A stretch of 18,164 nt of DNA from Oscillospiraceae bacterium (GTDB taxonomy: Bacteria; Bacillota; Clostridia; Oscillospirales; Oscillospiraceae): NCBI GenBank assembly GCA_020025615.1, contig JAHHRT010000021.1, positions 1-18,164 on the forward strand, given 5' to 3'. The first letter of the stretch is position 1. Every line of letters starts with the position of its first letter. Both the position numbers and the translations under genes were made by a program. The notes below the pieces were generated by a model. That model was given only the letters and a program-made list of their open reading frames with translations, searched no databases and was not told the origin of the DNA. Below are positions 6,551 through 13,730 of this stretch, piece by piece.

Positions 6551-7541
6551 GTCCGGTGCCCCGGCTCAGAGCGGCAATGGCGGCAGCCAGCTGATCCGCT
6601 GCCACAAGGGCTTCCTCCCGGGTGTTTCCGGCGGCCCCCACTTCAATGAGCAGAGAGCCGGGGGAGAGGTCCTGGTTAAACCGCTGACTGCGCAGACACA
6701 GGGGGCGGGTGATGCCCGGGCATTGGGTTTCCAGCTGGGCGTGGAGTTTCAGCCCCAGGGAGAGATTTTCCTCCCAGCGGTCGTGGGCCAGCTGTCCGGC
6801 GTTGGTGCCTACCACCACCATCAGCTGGGCGGAATCCTTACCATCCACCTGGGCCTGGGTCCGCAGCTGCCCGTGGATGCCTTCGGAGGCATCCCGGTGA
6901 AGGTCCAGCACCAGGCGGATGCTGGGGTATTTCTTTAGATAGGCAGCGGCAGTTTTTCGGCTGCGCCCATAGGAGCCGTTGTAGGAGGGGTAGTCGTGAA
7001 ACTCCGTGCAGTGGATGGTGTGAATCCCTTTCTGCTCCAGAAGCTCTGCCACTCTGGCCCCGATGGCTAACATATTGTGCTCCGGGTCCGCCGTCCGATA
7101 AGCGGCAGTCTCCTGGTAGTCCTCCTGCCCCTTGGTGTAGCTCTCAGTGGTATGGGTGTGGAGAATCAGCACCGTGGGTTCCCCCGAGGCCAGGTCCCAG
7201 GAAAGGGGCTTTGTGAGAAGCTTTTCCAGATTGGGCCGATATCGGCAGGAATAGTACATGGAAACGATTCCGGCGTCCCCGAAAACCGGGAGTGCCGGCG
7301 GCGTGGGCGGCAGGGACTCCGGGGGAAACGTTATATTGGCATAGGTCAGCACCGGCGGCGGATCGGAAGGAGAAAACCGGACATCCCGTCCGGTTTCTGC
7401 ATAGATGAGGAAAGCCACGGTATCGGGCTGGCTGAGGGCGTCCAGAGCAGCCCCCAGCACCTGGGGGGAGCAGAGGCGAAAGACCAGAGCGAAGAGGATG
7501 GCGCAGATCCCCACTCGCAGGCTCTTTTGCTGCTGATTCAT
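6483..7541 (-). CDS. spoIIP: Stage II sporulation protein P (cell-wall amidase/endopeptidase)
   Basis: In spore formers SpoIIP works with SpoIID and SpoIIM to degrade septal peptidoglycan during engulfment. The 352-residue protein has an N-terminal membrane anchor (about residues 9-27), a variable Pro-rich stem, and then the SpoIIP catalytic domain. Recognisable motifs are HTHTTESY (128-135), DLHRDA (213-218) and the IEVGAAGN segment (299-306), which place His and Glu residues suitable for Zn binding. I chose ATG 7541 because GGGGGAG precedes it and the membrane anchor follows; an in-frame ATG at 7601 would lie inside tadA. It starts 23 bases after tadA and shares its transcript. A mother-cell (sigmaE) promoter would be expected but I cannot point to a convincing one. 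The C-terminal tail overlaps the convergent DUF4363 gene. Confidence 0.92.
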   Translation of the reverse strand: MNQQQKSLRVGICAILFALVFRLCSPQVLGAALDALSQPDTVAFLIYAETGRDVRFSPSDPPPVLTYANITFPPESLPPTPPALPVFGDAGIVSMYYSCRYRPNLEKLLTKPLSWDLASGEPTVLILHTHTTESYTKGQEDYQETAAYRTADPEHNMLAIGARVAELLEQKGIHTIHCTEFHDYPSYNGSYGRSRKTAAAYLKKYPSIRLVLDLHRDASEGIHGQLRTQAQVDGKDSAQLMVVVGTNAGQLAHDRWEENLSLGLKLHAQLETQCPGITRPLCLRSQRFNQDLSPGSLLIEVGAAGNTREEALVAADQLAAAIAALSRGTGPTEDSKGSEADLPPAPVSHLQG

Positions 7542-7564
7542 GGACTCCCCCTTTTCCCGGGGCC

Positions 7565-8065
7565 TCAGCCCCCTTGATTTCCTCGGTCCGCAGGCCGCCA
7601 CTTGGGACGGCTGCGCAGCTCCACCCGCAGATTCTGGAAAAATTCCTGCATCAGCGCGGCGGACTCCGCTTCCCGGACCCCGGCTTCCACCTTGGGATGA
7701 TGGTTAAAGGACATGGAAAACAAGCTGCAAACCGAGCGGCAGGCCCCGAACTTGGCATCCGAAGCCCCATAGACCACCCGGGGAATCCGGGCGTTGATGA
7801 TGGCACCGGCGCACATGGGGCAGGGCTCCAGGGTGACGTAAAGGGTACATTCCCACAGCCGCCAGCCCCCCAGGGTCCGGCAGGCCTGGTCGATGGCCTC
7901 GATTTCCGCATGGGCCAGGGCGGATTTTCCCTTCTCCCGGCGGTTGCGGCCCCGGCCCACAATCTCGTCCCCCCGGACGATGACGCAGCCCACCGGGACC
8001 TCGCCCTCCTGGGCGGCCTCCCGGGCCAGTTTCAGGGCCTCATCCATATAATATAGATCATCCAT
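7565..8065 (-). CDS. tadA: tRNA-specific adenosine-34 deaminase
   Basis: TadA converts A34 to inosine in tRNA-Arg(ACG) so that one tRNA can read several CGN codons. The 166-residue protein shows the zinc cytidine-deaminase fold: HAE (52-54, with His52 as Zn ligand and Glu54 as proton shuttle) and PCPMC (81-85, with Cys82 and Cys85 as Zn ligands), plus the N-terminal GEVPVGCVIV strand and the KFGACRS segment typical of TadA. I chose ATG 8065 because AAAGGAGGG lies just upstream; an in-frame ATG at 8092 overlaps the -10 box and would add nine unlikely residues. The gene leads a two-gene unit with spoIIP. Confidence 0.95.
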   Translation of the reverse strand: MDDLYYMDEALKLAREAAQEGEVPVGCVIVRGDEIVGRGRNRREKGKSALAHAEIEAIDQACRTLGGWRLWECTLYVTLEPCPMCAGAIINARIPRVVYGASDAKFGACRSVCSLFSMSFNHHPKVEAGVREAESAALMQEFFQNLRVELRSRPKWRPADRGNQGG

Positions 8066-8087
8066 AGAGATCCCTCCTTTGGGGGTT

Positions 8088-8117
8088 ATCATACCCGAAA
8101 GGGGGGAGACCTGTCAA
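8088..8117 (-). promoter_or_regulatory. SigmaA-type promoter of tadA-spoIIP
   Basis: On the minus strand, a perfect -35 TTGACA (8112-8117) and -10 TATGAT (8088-8093) are 18 bases apart. The -10 box lies about 23 bases before the tadA ATG, giving a very short leader that begins just before the AAAGGAGGG site. The remaining bases up to the 8219-8261 hairpin hold no recognisable gene. Confidence 0.8.
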
Positions 8118-8218
8118 GGCAGCTTCCTTGTCCGGGTCATAGCATATCACAGCCCCCTTAAAAAAACGGGGGAAATCCGGGGCCGCAGGGTGAAAAGCTA
8201 CTCCACTGGAAAATAGAA

Positions 8219-8261
8219 ATTCCGGCAGGAAACCGGGAAAGTCCCTGTTTCCTGCCGGAAT
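8219..8261 (-). terminator. Terminator-like hairpin ending the alpha-glucoside operon
   Basis: The arms ATTCCGGCAGGAAAC (8219-8233) and GTTTCCTGCCGGAAT (8247-8261) form 15 perfect pairs. Four more pairs (GGGA/TCCC) form inside after one mismatch. On the minus strand the stem is followed by TTTCTATTTTCC, a broken U-tract. It lies 41 bases after the glucosidase stop codon. Confidence 0.72.
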
Positions 8262-8302
8262 ATTGTTTGAAAATCTCAGAAAGGCTTTTCTTCCCGCTGG
8301 GA

Positions 8303-9667
8303 TTACTTCAGCTCAGGCCAGTAGCCCTTGTTGGCTTCGATCATGTCGTCCAGAATTGCCTTTGCCACGTTCATGCTGGGCACGGTCTTATTGAGGGTGA
8401 AGGCCTGCAGCACCTTTTCGTAGCTGCCTTCGATGCAGCCCTCAACCAGCAGCTTTTCGGAGTTCAGCTGCTGCATCATGAGGCCCTGCTGGAACAGGGG
8501 GATGGGACCCTGGGTGATGACCTCGGGACCGTTCTTGCCGATGTAGGCAGGAACCTCCACCATAGCATCATAGGGCATATTGGGAATGGCACCCCGGTTC
8601 TCGGTGATGACCAGGAAGCGGGCCTTGGTGTCGTTTTTCAGAGCGATGGCCAGGTCGGCAATCCAGTCGCCGTGGCTGCCTGCGTAGAACACGTTCTCGT
8701 CGATTTCACCGGTAGCCAGGTAACGGTCGATGCCGTCGAAGAGGTTCTTCTCGCGGCTTTCCATAACCTCATTGGCTCTGGTGTGGTTGACATCGGAATG
8801 TTCCACAAATTCCTTCTGCTGGAGGTAGTAGTTGAGGTAGGTGTTGGGGAGCATTTCGGGGAAATTCTCCATGATTTCGTAGATGCCCTTCCAAACGTAA
8901 TACCAGCTGCCCTTAGAGTGGCGGTTGGCGTTGCTGGTGCTGTTGGCAGACAGTGCAGTCTTGTCCTTCAGATAGGCGGCGGGCAGGAGAATCTCCTGCT
9001 CCTTGATGTACTTGCGCAGGGCGGGCATCAGGTCCTTGCCCTTGTACTCAATGGAGGTGAACCAGCCAAAGTGGTTGAGTCCGAAGTAATCATAGACAAT
9101 GTTCTTCTTGTCGGAGATTTCCATAGCGGCGGCAACAACATCAATGATTGCAATGGGCATATCGCAGATATTGATGATTCGGGCGTTGGGCCGCAGCTTG
9201 CGGCAGGCCTCAGACACGATGGAAGCGGGGTTGGAGTAGTTCAGAATCCAGTGGTCGGGGCGGGCGTACTTGTCTGCATCGTCGATGACCTGCATCATGG
9301 GGAAGATGGTACGCATACCGTAGGCCATGCCGCCGCAGCCGCAGGTCTCCTGACCCACGCAGCCATGGCGCAGGGAAATCTTCTCATCCTGCTCACGCAT
9401 GGCGTACTTGCCCACGCGCATCTGTGCGAAAATGAAGGAGGCATCGGTATATGCGGTTTCTGCATCCGTGGTGGTGGTGAGCTTGATGCCGCACTTGAGC
9501 TCCTCGTGGAGGATCCAGTCAACAACCACGGCTACCTTGTCCTGCCGCTCCTTGTCCTGGTCAAACAGGCGGATTTCGGTAACGTCCAGTTCCTCACGGC
9601 GCAGTGCGATGGATTTTACAATACCGGGGGTAAAGGTACTGCCGCCGCCAACAATGGTAATAATCAT
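8303..9667 (-). CDS. GH4 family 6-phospho-alpha-glucosidase (MalH/GlvA type)
   Basis: This 454-residue cytoplasmic enzyme would hydrolyse maltose-6-phosphate or related phosphorylated alpha-glucosides using NAD+ and Mn2+, as GH4 enzymes do. The Rossmann motif GGGSTFTPGIV (7-17) is at the N-terminus. VGKYAMRE (85-92), VGQETCG (104-110), ILNYSNPA (141-148), NICDMP (166-171, with metal-ligand Cys168) and GLNHFGW (196-202, with metal-ligand His199) follow. The sequence fits the maltose-6-phosphate hydrolase branch better than the cellobiose-6-phosphate branch (LicH/CelF); this is my judgement from remembered family sequences. The usual CGPGG after VGQET reads CGCGG here. It is the last gene of the operon, 24 bases after the PTS transporter gene. 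Confidence 0.9.
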   Translation of the reverse strand: MIITIVGGGSTFTPGIVKSIALRREELDVTEIRLFDQDKERQDKVAVVVDWILHEELKCGIKLTTTTDAETAYTDASFIFAQMRVGKYAMREQDEKISLRHGCVGQETCGCGGMAYGMRTIFPMMQVIDDADKYARPDHWILNYSNPASIVSEACRKLRPNARIINICDMPIAIIDVVAAAMEISDKKNIVYDYFGLNHFGWFTSIEYKGKDLMPALRKYIKEQEILLPAAYLKDKTALSANSTSNANRHSKGSWYYVWKGIYEIMENFPEMLPNTYLNYYLQQKEFVEHSDVNHTRANEVMESREKNLFDGIDRYLATGEIDENVFYAGSHGDWIADLAIALKNDTKARFLVITENRGAIPNMPYDAMVEVPAYIGKNGPEVITQGPIPLFQQGLMMQQLNSEKLLVEGCIEGSYEKVLQAFTLNKTVPSMNVAKAILDDMIEANKGYWPELK

Positions 9668-9691
9668 AAATTTTCGTCCTTTCTCAAATCA

Positions 9692-11260
9692 TTAGAGTTG
9701 CTTCAACTGGGTATCCACATTTCTGCGGATATCGGCAACATGAAGACCGTAGACAATCTGAATATCGTTGCCCTTCTTCACAATGCCCTTGCAGTCGGTT
9801 TTTTGAATGAGTTCCTCGTCCAGCAGACTGGGATCTGCCAGGTTTACCCGCAGCCGGGTGATGCAGTTTTCAACGGAGTTGATATTGGCCTTGCCGCCCA
9901 GACCGTTGATGATGTTCATGGTCTGCTCCTGCTTGTCCAGAGGCACGGGCTTGAAAGCAGCCTGGCCCTCAACAGCACCGACTGCGTTGGGTTCGCCTTC
10001 ACGACCGGGGGTGTGGAGATGGAGCTTCTTAATCAGGAAGCTGAACAGCACGAAGTACAGCAGAGCCTGGGCAATACCCAAGAGGAACATAACGGGCCAA
10101 TGGGTTTTGGACACGCCGGCGCTGATATTCATCAGCAGGGAGGCAATCAGATTGCCGCCGCAGAAGGCGGTTACGTCCAGAATTTTCAGCAGAGCGATAA
10201 ACAGGCCGGCAATGCAGGCATGGAGGAAGTACAGCAGGGGAGCCACAAACACGAACATGAAGTCGATGGGCTCGGTGATGGCAGCCAGACAGGCAGTAAT
10301 GCCAAGGGGCACCAGGGTAGCGGTAACACGCTTTCTGTTTTCGGGATAGGCAGTGTAAATGAAGGAGCCGACAATACCGATGTAGCCGAACATCTTGGTG
10401 AAGCCGGTAGCCATATAATAGATGCTGTCAGAGAAGCGCTCAACCGGCATCTTGGCCTCGGTCATAACAATGGCATAGGCACCGGCCACTGCCTTGTCGC
10501 CCACCTGCAGCACGCCGCCCAGGTCAGAGAACTGGAAGGGAGTGTAGACCAGGTGATGCAGGCCGGTGGGCAGAAGCAGACGGTCCAGGAAGCCGTACAG
10601 GAACAGACCGAACTCGCCGGAATCCTTGATAATCTGGGACAGAGCGGAAATTCCAGCCTGTACCATGGGCCAGACAATGTTGCTGACTGCGCCGAAAATC
10701 ATGGATACAAAGAACATCCACAGGAAGGAATAGTTAGCGCCGGAGTAAATCTGCAGGGAACCCTTGAAACGCTTGGTGTAGGTGCGGTTAAAGACAAATC
10801 CGGTGAGGCAGCCCAGAATGATGCCGCCGAAAACGCCCATATCCACGCACTGAATACCCAGAATCTTGGCCTGACCGGTGCCGATGAGGCCCAGGAAGCC
10901 GCTTTCTGCTGCCAGGGTTCCGGTGGATACCAGCAGCAGGTTGGAGGTGGTGAGGTAGATGATATAGCTCATAAAGCCAATCAGAGCGGCGCGGTGCTTG
11001 TCGCCCTTTGCCAGAGCGGCAGGAATACCGATTACGAACACCACAGCCAGATTGTTGATGATGACCATAACACCGTTATAGATCAGCTGTCCAATCAGCT
11101 GAATGGGTCCCCACTGGAGGAAGGGAAGGGCAGCGGAAATGGTGGGATTGGTGATGAGAACGCCCAGCACCATCAGCATACCGGCGCAGGACAGGTACAT
11201 GAGCGGCTGTACCATAGCTTTTGCAAAGCTTTCCAGTACGCCCATAATTTTTTGTTTCAT
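9692..11260 (-). CDS. PTS alpha-glucoside/maltose/glucose-type transporter EIICB
   Basis: This 522-residue membrane protein imports a sugar and phosphorylates it. The EIIC domain (about residues 1-430) has many hydrophobic helices and the signatures of the glucose/maltose PTS family (AMVQPLMYLSCAGMLMVLGV near the N-terminus, TGLHHLVYTPFQ and ITEPIDFMF further on). The EIIB domain (about 445-522) carries the phosphorylated cysteine Cys466 in ENCITRLRVN. No EIIA domain is fused, so a soluble EIIA must be supplied in trans. I chose ATG 11260 because AAGGAGAGAG precedes it; the frame extends upstream to 11335 without a ribosome-binding site. It stands between the antiterminator and the GH4 enzyme, which points to an alpha-glucoside (maltose-like) substrate. 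Confidence 0.92.
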   Translation of the reverse strand: MKQKIMGVLESFAKAMVQPLMYLSCAGMLMVLGVLITNPTISAALPFLQWGPIQLIGQLIYNGVMVIINNLAVVFVIGIPAALAKGDKHRAALIGFMSYIIYLTTSNLLLVSTGTLAAESGFLGLIGTGQAKILGIQCVDMGVFGGIILGCLTGFVFNRTYTKRFKGSLQIYSGANYSFLWMFFVSMIFGAVSNIVWPMVQAGISALSQIIKDSGEFGLFLYGFLDRLLLPTGLHHLVYTPFQFSDLGGVLQVGDKAVAGAYAIVMTEAKMPVERFSDSIYYMATGFTKMFGYIGIVGSFIYTAYPENRKRVTATLVPLGITACLAAITEPIDFMFVFVAPLLYFLHACIAGLFIALLKILDVTAFCGGNLIASLLMNISAGVSKTHWPVMFLLGIAQALLYFVLFSFLIKKLHLHTPGREGEPNAVGAVEGQAAFKPVPLDKQEQTMNIINGLGGKANINSVENCITRLRVNLADPSLLDEELIQKTDCKGIVKKGNDIQIVYGLHVADIRRNVDTQLKQL

Positions 11261-11304
11261 GGATGACTCTCTCCTTAAAATTGTTGATTGTTTTTTACAT
11301 TTAC

Positions 11305-11340
11305 AGAAAATCCGCCGTGCGCGCTTACGCCGCATTTTCT
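11305..11340. other. Imperfect hairpin between the antiterminator gene and the PTS gene
   Basis: The arms AGAAAAT (11305-11311) and ATTTTCT (11334-11340) pair, with further GC pairs inside across two mismatches. No U-tract follows on the minus strand and no RAT-like sequence precedes it, so it is not a second antitermination site. It may be a processing or mRNA stability structure that uncouples regulator and transporter levels. Confidence 0.4.
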
Positions 11341-11359
11341 GATCATTAACAGAGGAAAC

Positions 11360-12178
11360 TCAAAGCATCTTGGTCAGATGAATGAGCAGGTAGAATTTTT
11401 CCTGATCGTTCAGGCTGTAGTGGTAGGTCTGGGTGATGAAGCTGTCCAGGGCATCCAGACATTTCTTGCTTTTGGGACGGCGTTTTAAGAGGAAATGATA
11501 CATTTCGTCCATATCTGCCTGATTTTCCCAGGTGGACTGGTGAAAAACCCGCTGGGCCAGAAATTTGAGGTGCATAATCAGCCGCATCATATCGGTGTTG
11601 GTGCTGTCGGGGGGCAGATGGGTGTATTGGCAGATAATATCCAGCGTACCCTTGACGAATTTCAGGGTGTCATAGGCCGCATTGCGGTCTGAGGAAATGG
11701 TGACAAGGTGCAGGGCAATGTAGCCTGCCTCATCCTCCGGCAGAGCCACACCGCAGCGGCGCTGAATGATTTGCAGTGCCCGCTGGCCCAGGGCATATTC
11801 CTTGGGGTACAGCAAATGGGTTTCCCGCAGCAGAAGATTGGGCATGACCAACTGAGACTGCTGCCGCTCCATAGCGAAGTTGATGTGGTCGATGAGGGAA
11901 ATGGTGGCCTGATTGCTCAGAGAGAAACCGTCTGCCGCAGCCATGTCAATGATTTCCTGGGCGGCTTCCATCACATCGGTGCGGACATTTTGCAGCATCT
12001 GCAAAAACTTTGTCTGCATCTCGTCCTGGACATAGTAGACTTTTTCAATCAGCTCTTCCCGAATCACACTGCCGGGGCGCTGGTTAAAGCCGATGCCCTT
12101 GCCCAGCACGATTGCCTCCTGGCCGTCGGGCATGATGGTGGAAACCGTACTATTATTAAAAACCTTGATACATTTCAT
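11360..12178 (-). CDS. BglG/LicT-family transcriptional antiterminator
   Basis: This 272-residue RNA-binding regulator prevents termination at a RAT-terminator when its sugar is present. The N-terminal CAT RNA-binding domain (about residues 1-55: MKCIKVFNNSTVSTIMPDGQ, then VLGKGIGF) is followed by two PTS regulation domains with the four conserved phosphorylatable histidines: His98 (LIDHINF) and His157 (IALHLV) in PRD1, His203 (LIMHLKF) and His267 (LLIHLTK) in PRD2. EII-mediated phosphorylation in PRD1 normally inactivates, and HPr phosphorylation in PRD2 activates. I chose ATG 12178 because AGGAAGGAG precedes it and the CAT domain starts there. The RAT and terminator in its own leader show autoregulation. 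The neighbouring GH4 enzyme suggests an alpha-glucoside inducer, whereas LicT and BglG themselves serve beta-glucosides. Confidence 0.94.
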   Translation of the reverse strand: MKCIKVFNNSTVSTIMPDGQEAIVLGKGIGFNQRPGSVIREELIEKVYYVQDEMQTKFLQMLQNVRTDVMEAAQEIIDMAAADGFSLSNQATISLIDHINFAMERQQSQLVMPNLLLRETHLLYPKEYALGQRALQIIQRRCGVALPEDEAGYIALHLVTISSDRNAAYDTLKFVKGTLDIICQYTHLPPDSTNTDMMRLIMHLKFLAQRVFHQSTWENQADMDEMYHFLLKRRPKSKKCLDALDSFITQTYHYSLNDQEKFYLLIHLTKML

Positions 12179-12280
12179 GCCAACGCTCCTTCCTGGCTGT
12201 TCCGTACAGAGGATATTCGGAAAATGATATAGGAATATGGTTTTCCAAAAGCGGAAAACAGGGGGGATCAACAGAAAATA

Positions 12281-12333
12281 AAAATAAAAAAAGACAAGGA
12301 TTCCTAATGATGGTTTTTCATTAAGAACTCTTG
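12281..12333 (-). terminator. Regulated intrinsic terminator in the antiterminator leader
   Basis: On the minus strand the arms CAAGAGTTCTTAATG (12333-12319) and CATTAGGAATCCTTG (12309-12295) form 15 positions with one mismatch and two wobbles around a 9-base loop, followed by TCTTTTTTTATTTTTATTTT. The 5' arm overlaps the last six bases of the RAT element, so bound antiterminator would prevent it from forming. Confidence 0.85.
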
Positions 12334-12354
12334 CCTGCCGAACAGTAACACGTG
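12328..12354 (-). promoter_or_regulatory. RAT (ribonucleic antiterminator) element
   Basis: The minus-strand transcript reads GTGTTACTG-TTCGG-CAGGCAAGAG. This closely follows the known LicT/SacY RAT pattern GTTACTG-loop-CAGGCAAAAC. It lies between the promoter and the terminator, and its 3' end is also the terminator's 5' arm. Binding of the CAT domain here would let transcription continue into the regulator, PTS and glucosidase genes. Confidence 0.85.
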
Positions 12355-12377
12355 TTGCATATTTACTTTCTGTATTT

Positions 12378-12406
12378 ATTGTACAGGACTGACGGAGAAC
12401 TGTCAA
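12378..12406 (-). promoter_or_regulatory. SigmaA-type promoter of the alpha-glucoside operon
   Basis: On the minus strand, -35 TTGACA (12401-12406) and -10 TACAAT (12378-12383) are separated by 17 bases. Transcription would start about 20 bases before the RAT element. The leader from there to the ATG at 12178 is about 190 bases; besides the RAT and terminator it holds a 7-bp hairpin at 12240-12259. I see no catabolite-repression site that I would defend. Confidence 0.88.
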
Positions 12407-12532
12407 CTCGGTAAAACAGGCAATTTTTCTGTTAAAAATTTGTACATAATTTACGATTTTTAGGCTTTGACGGCGGGAGCCCGGCGAGATCGAGCCGAAT
12501 CGGGACCCAATCACATTGTGAAAAGGCCCTGC

Positions 12533-12561
12533 TTTACTTTTTTCGGAAAATCTGCTATGTT
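12533..12561 (+). promoter_or_regulatory. Probable promoter of the heptaprenyl component-mrnC-rqcH unit
   Basis: On the plus strand, -35 TTTACT (12533-12538) and -10 TATGTT (12556-12561) are 17 bases apart and end 27 bases before the ATG. Each box has two departures from consensus, so this is a moderate candidate. It is back to back with the alpha-glucoside operon promoter; the roughly 125 bases between them hold nothing I recognise. Confidence 0.55.
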
Positions 12562-12587
12562 AGGCGGTGAAAAGAGGGAACGGCACT

Positions 12588-13094
12588 ATGAAAACAAGAA
12601 AACTCACCCAGCTGGCAGTGCTCAGTGCCATTGCGCTGACCATTTTTATGCTGGAAGCCCAGATCCCCCCGGTGGTGCCCCTGCCCGGTGTGAAGCTGGG
12701 CCTTGCCAACATCGTCACGGTGTTCACGGTGTTCGTCCTGGGGGCAAAAGAAGGGGCGATGGTCCTTGCTGTGCGGATTTTCCTGGGGGCGGTGTTCGCC
12801 GGGAATTTCAGTACCATCTTCTATTCTGCCGCCGGCGGCGGCTGTGCCATTTTGGTGACCATTGGCCTGCGGCGGGTTCTGAAACCCAATCAGCTCTTTG
12901 TGGCGGGAAGCCTGGGGGCGGTGGCCCACTCCCTGGGACAGATGGCGGCAGCGGTGCTGCTCACCGGGACCCCTTCTGTACTTGTATATTTGCCGGTGCT
13001 CATTGCCATCAGTGTGGTCACCGGACTGTTTACCGGGCTATGCGCCCAAATGCTGGTGAATCGAGGAAGATTATGGAAAACTTTTTTAAGATGA
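12588..13094 (+). CDS. Heptaprenyl diphosphate synthase component I-like / Gx transporter family membrane protein
   Basis: The 168-residue protein is almost wholly hydrophobic, with about five membrane segments. It has the signature of the family named heptaprenyl diphosphate synthase component I (KLTQLAVLSAIALTIFMLE, then PGVKLGLANIVTVF, ARIFLG-like VRIFLGAVFAGN, and the S/AGG...G loop). Despite the name, these proteins resemble small transporter S-components of ECF type more than enzymes, so an isoprenoid role is unproven. In Clostridia they often sit beside a NusG-II-domain protein or a polyprenyl synthase; neither is visible here. I chose ATG 12588, behind AGAGGGAA, over an in-frame ATG at 12567. 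It overlaps mrnC by 22 bases. Confidence 0.8.
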   Translation: MKTRKLTQLAVLSAIALTIFMLEAQIPPVVPLPGVKLGLANIVTVFTVFVLGAKEGAMVLAVRIFLGAVFAGNFSTIFYSAAGGGCAILVTIGLRRVLKPNQLFVAGSLGAVAHSLGQMAAAVLLTGTPSVLVYLPVLIAISVVTGLFTGLCAQMLVNRGRLWKTFLR

Positions 13095-13480
13095 ATATGG
13101 ATAAGAAGCAGATTGACGCCATTTCCAACCTGGGCCTTGCCCACATGGGAGACTGCGTCTGGGAGATTCTGGTGCGGACCTCTCTGTGCGCCAAGGGCAA
13201 TCAGACGGTGGGCACCCTCCACAAGGACACCATCTCCATGGTGAACGCCCCCTACCAGGCCAAGGTGGTGGACAAGCTGCTGCCGCTGTTAAATGAAGAA
13301 GAACTGAGCTATTACCGCCGGGGCAAGAATTCCCACGTCCACGCCGTGCCCAAGGCCTCCACTCCGGCCCAGTACGCCAAGGCCACCGGCCTGGAAGCCA
13401 TGCTGGGGGCTATGTACCTGGCTGGAAAGACCGAGCGGATTAACGAACTGTTCTGTGCGGTGATGGCGGAAATGGACTAA
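13073..13480 (+). CDS. mrnC: Mini-ribonuclease 3
   Basis: Mini-RNase III is a dimeric RNase III-type nuclease lacking the dsRNA-binding domain; in Bacillus it matures 23S rRNA ends. The 135-residue protein has the expected length and motifs: LGLAHMGDCVWE (20-31, with catalytic Asp27), TLHK (48-51), YYRRGKNSH (80-88) and the helix ATGLEAMLGAMYLAG (104-118) with the second catalytic acid Glu108. I chose ATG 13073, preceded by GAGGAAG; the frame is open further upstream but inside the previous gene. The more usual genomic partners are cysS and rlmB, so this neighbourhood differs. Confidence 0.92.
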   Translation: MENFFKMNMDKKQIDAISNLGLAHMGDCVWEILVRTSLCAKGNQTVGTLHKDTISMVNAPYQAKVVDKLLPLLNEEELSYYRRGKNSHVHAVPKASTPAQYAKATGLEAMLGAMYLAGKTERINELFCAVMAEMD

Positions 13481-13481
13481 G

Positions 13482-13667
13482 ACCCTCCCCTTCGGGTGTC
13501 GAAAACCCCCTTCGGGGCTTTCCGCCAAACTTTTGCGGCCTGACCCGCGCATAATTTTGCCGTCACGGACGGCAAAATTCCACACTCTCAGGCCGAGCTG
13601 TATTTTCCCCGAGGTACACGCCCCCGTGGAAAATGATTTGGACTTTATTTGCCGCAGAAGCGGCAAA
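13482..13667 (+). other. Cluster of stem-loops between mrnC and rqcH (possible structured RNA or palindromic repeat element)
   Basis: The 250 bases between mrnC and rqcH hold no credible gene but at least five inverted repeats. CCCC-TTC-GGGG with flanking AAA/TTT lies at 13503-13521. An outer stem CGGCCTGA/TCAGGCCG (13536-13543 with 13588-13595) encloses a perfect 12-bp stem AATTTTGCCGTC/GACGGCAAAATT around ACG (13553-13579). ATTTTC...CACG-CCCC-CGTG-GAAAAT lies at 13602-13634, and TTTGCCGC-AGAA-GCGGCAAA at 13648-13667. None is followed by a good U-tract, so they are not ordinary terminators. The strand cannot be decided from the hairpins; plus is given because mrnC and rqcH are transcribed that way. 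Confidence 0.55.
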
Positions 13668-13730
13668 CTCTGCAAGACTTTTTGGATATGCTGCCTTCCC
13701 TGCGGGGATGCGATATAAGGAGAACAACCA

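Noticed and set aside
8158..8185. CCCCCTTAAAAAAACGGGGG as a terminator
   Set aside because: The stem is only five pairs with a 10-base loop and no U-tract follows on either strand. The strong hairpin at 8219-8261 better explains the operon end.
8267..11266. A 999-codon open frame on the plus strand across two genes
   Set aside because: It is antisense to the GH4 and EIICB genes, whose motifs are unmistakable. Its His/Gly/Val/Gln-rich translation and lack of any recognisable domain are typical of a codon-bias shadow.
11261..11359. A second RAT-terminator before the PTS gene
   Set aside because: I searched the interval for GTTACTG and CAGGCAAA-like arms and found none. The hairpin there has no U-tract.
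12470..12515. GC-rich tRNA-like stretch on the minus strand between the divergent promoters
   Set aside because: The GGCTCGATCTCGCC part recalls a T-arm, but the five-pair stem with a 7-base loop does not form and no acceptor, anticodon or D arm is present.
12467..13072. Upstream extension of the mrnC frame
   Set aside because: It is out of frame within the component I-like membrane protein gene, gives a low-complexity translation, and the real Mini-RNase III start at 13073 has its own Shine-Dalgarno.
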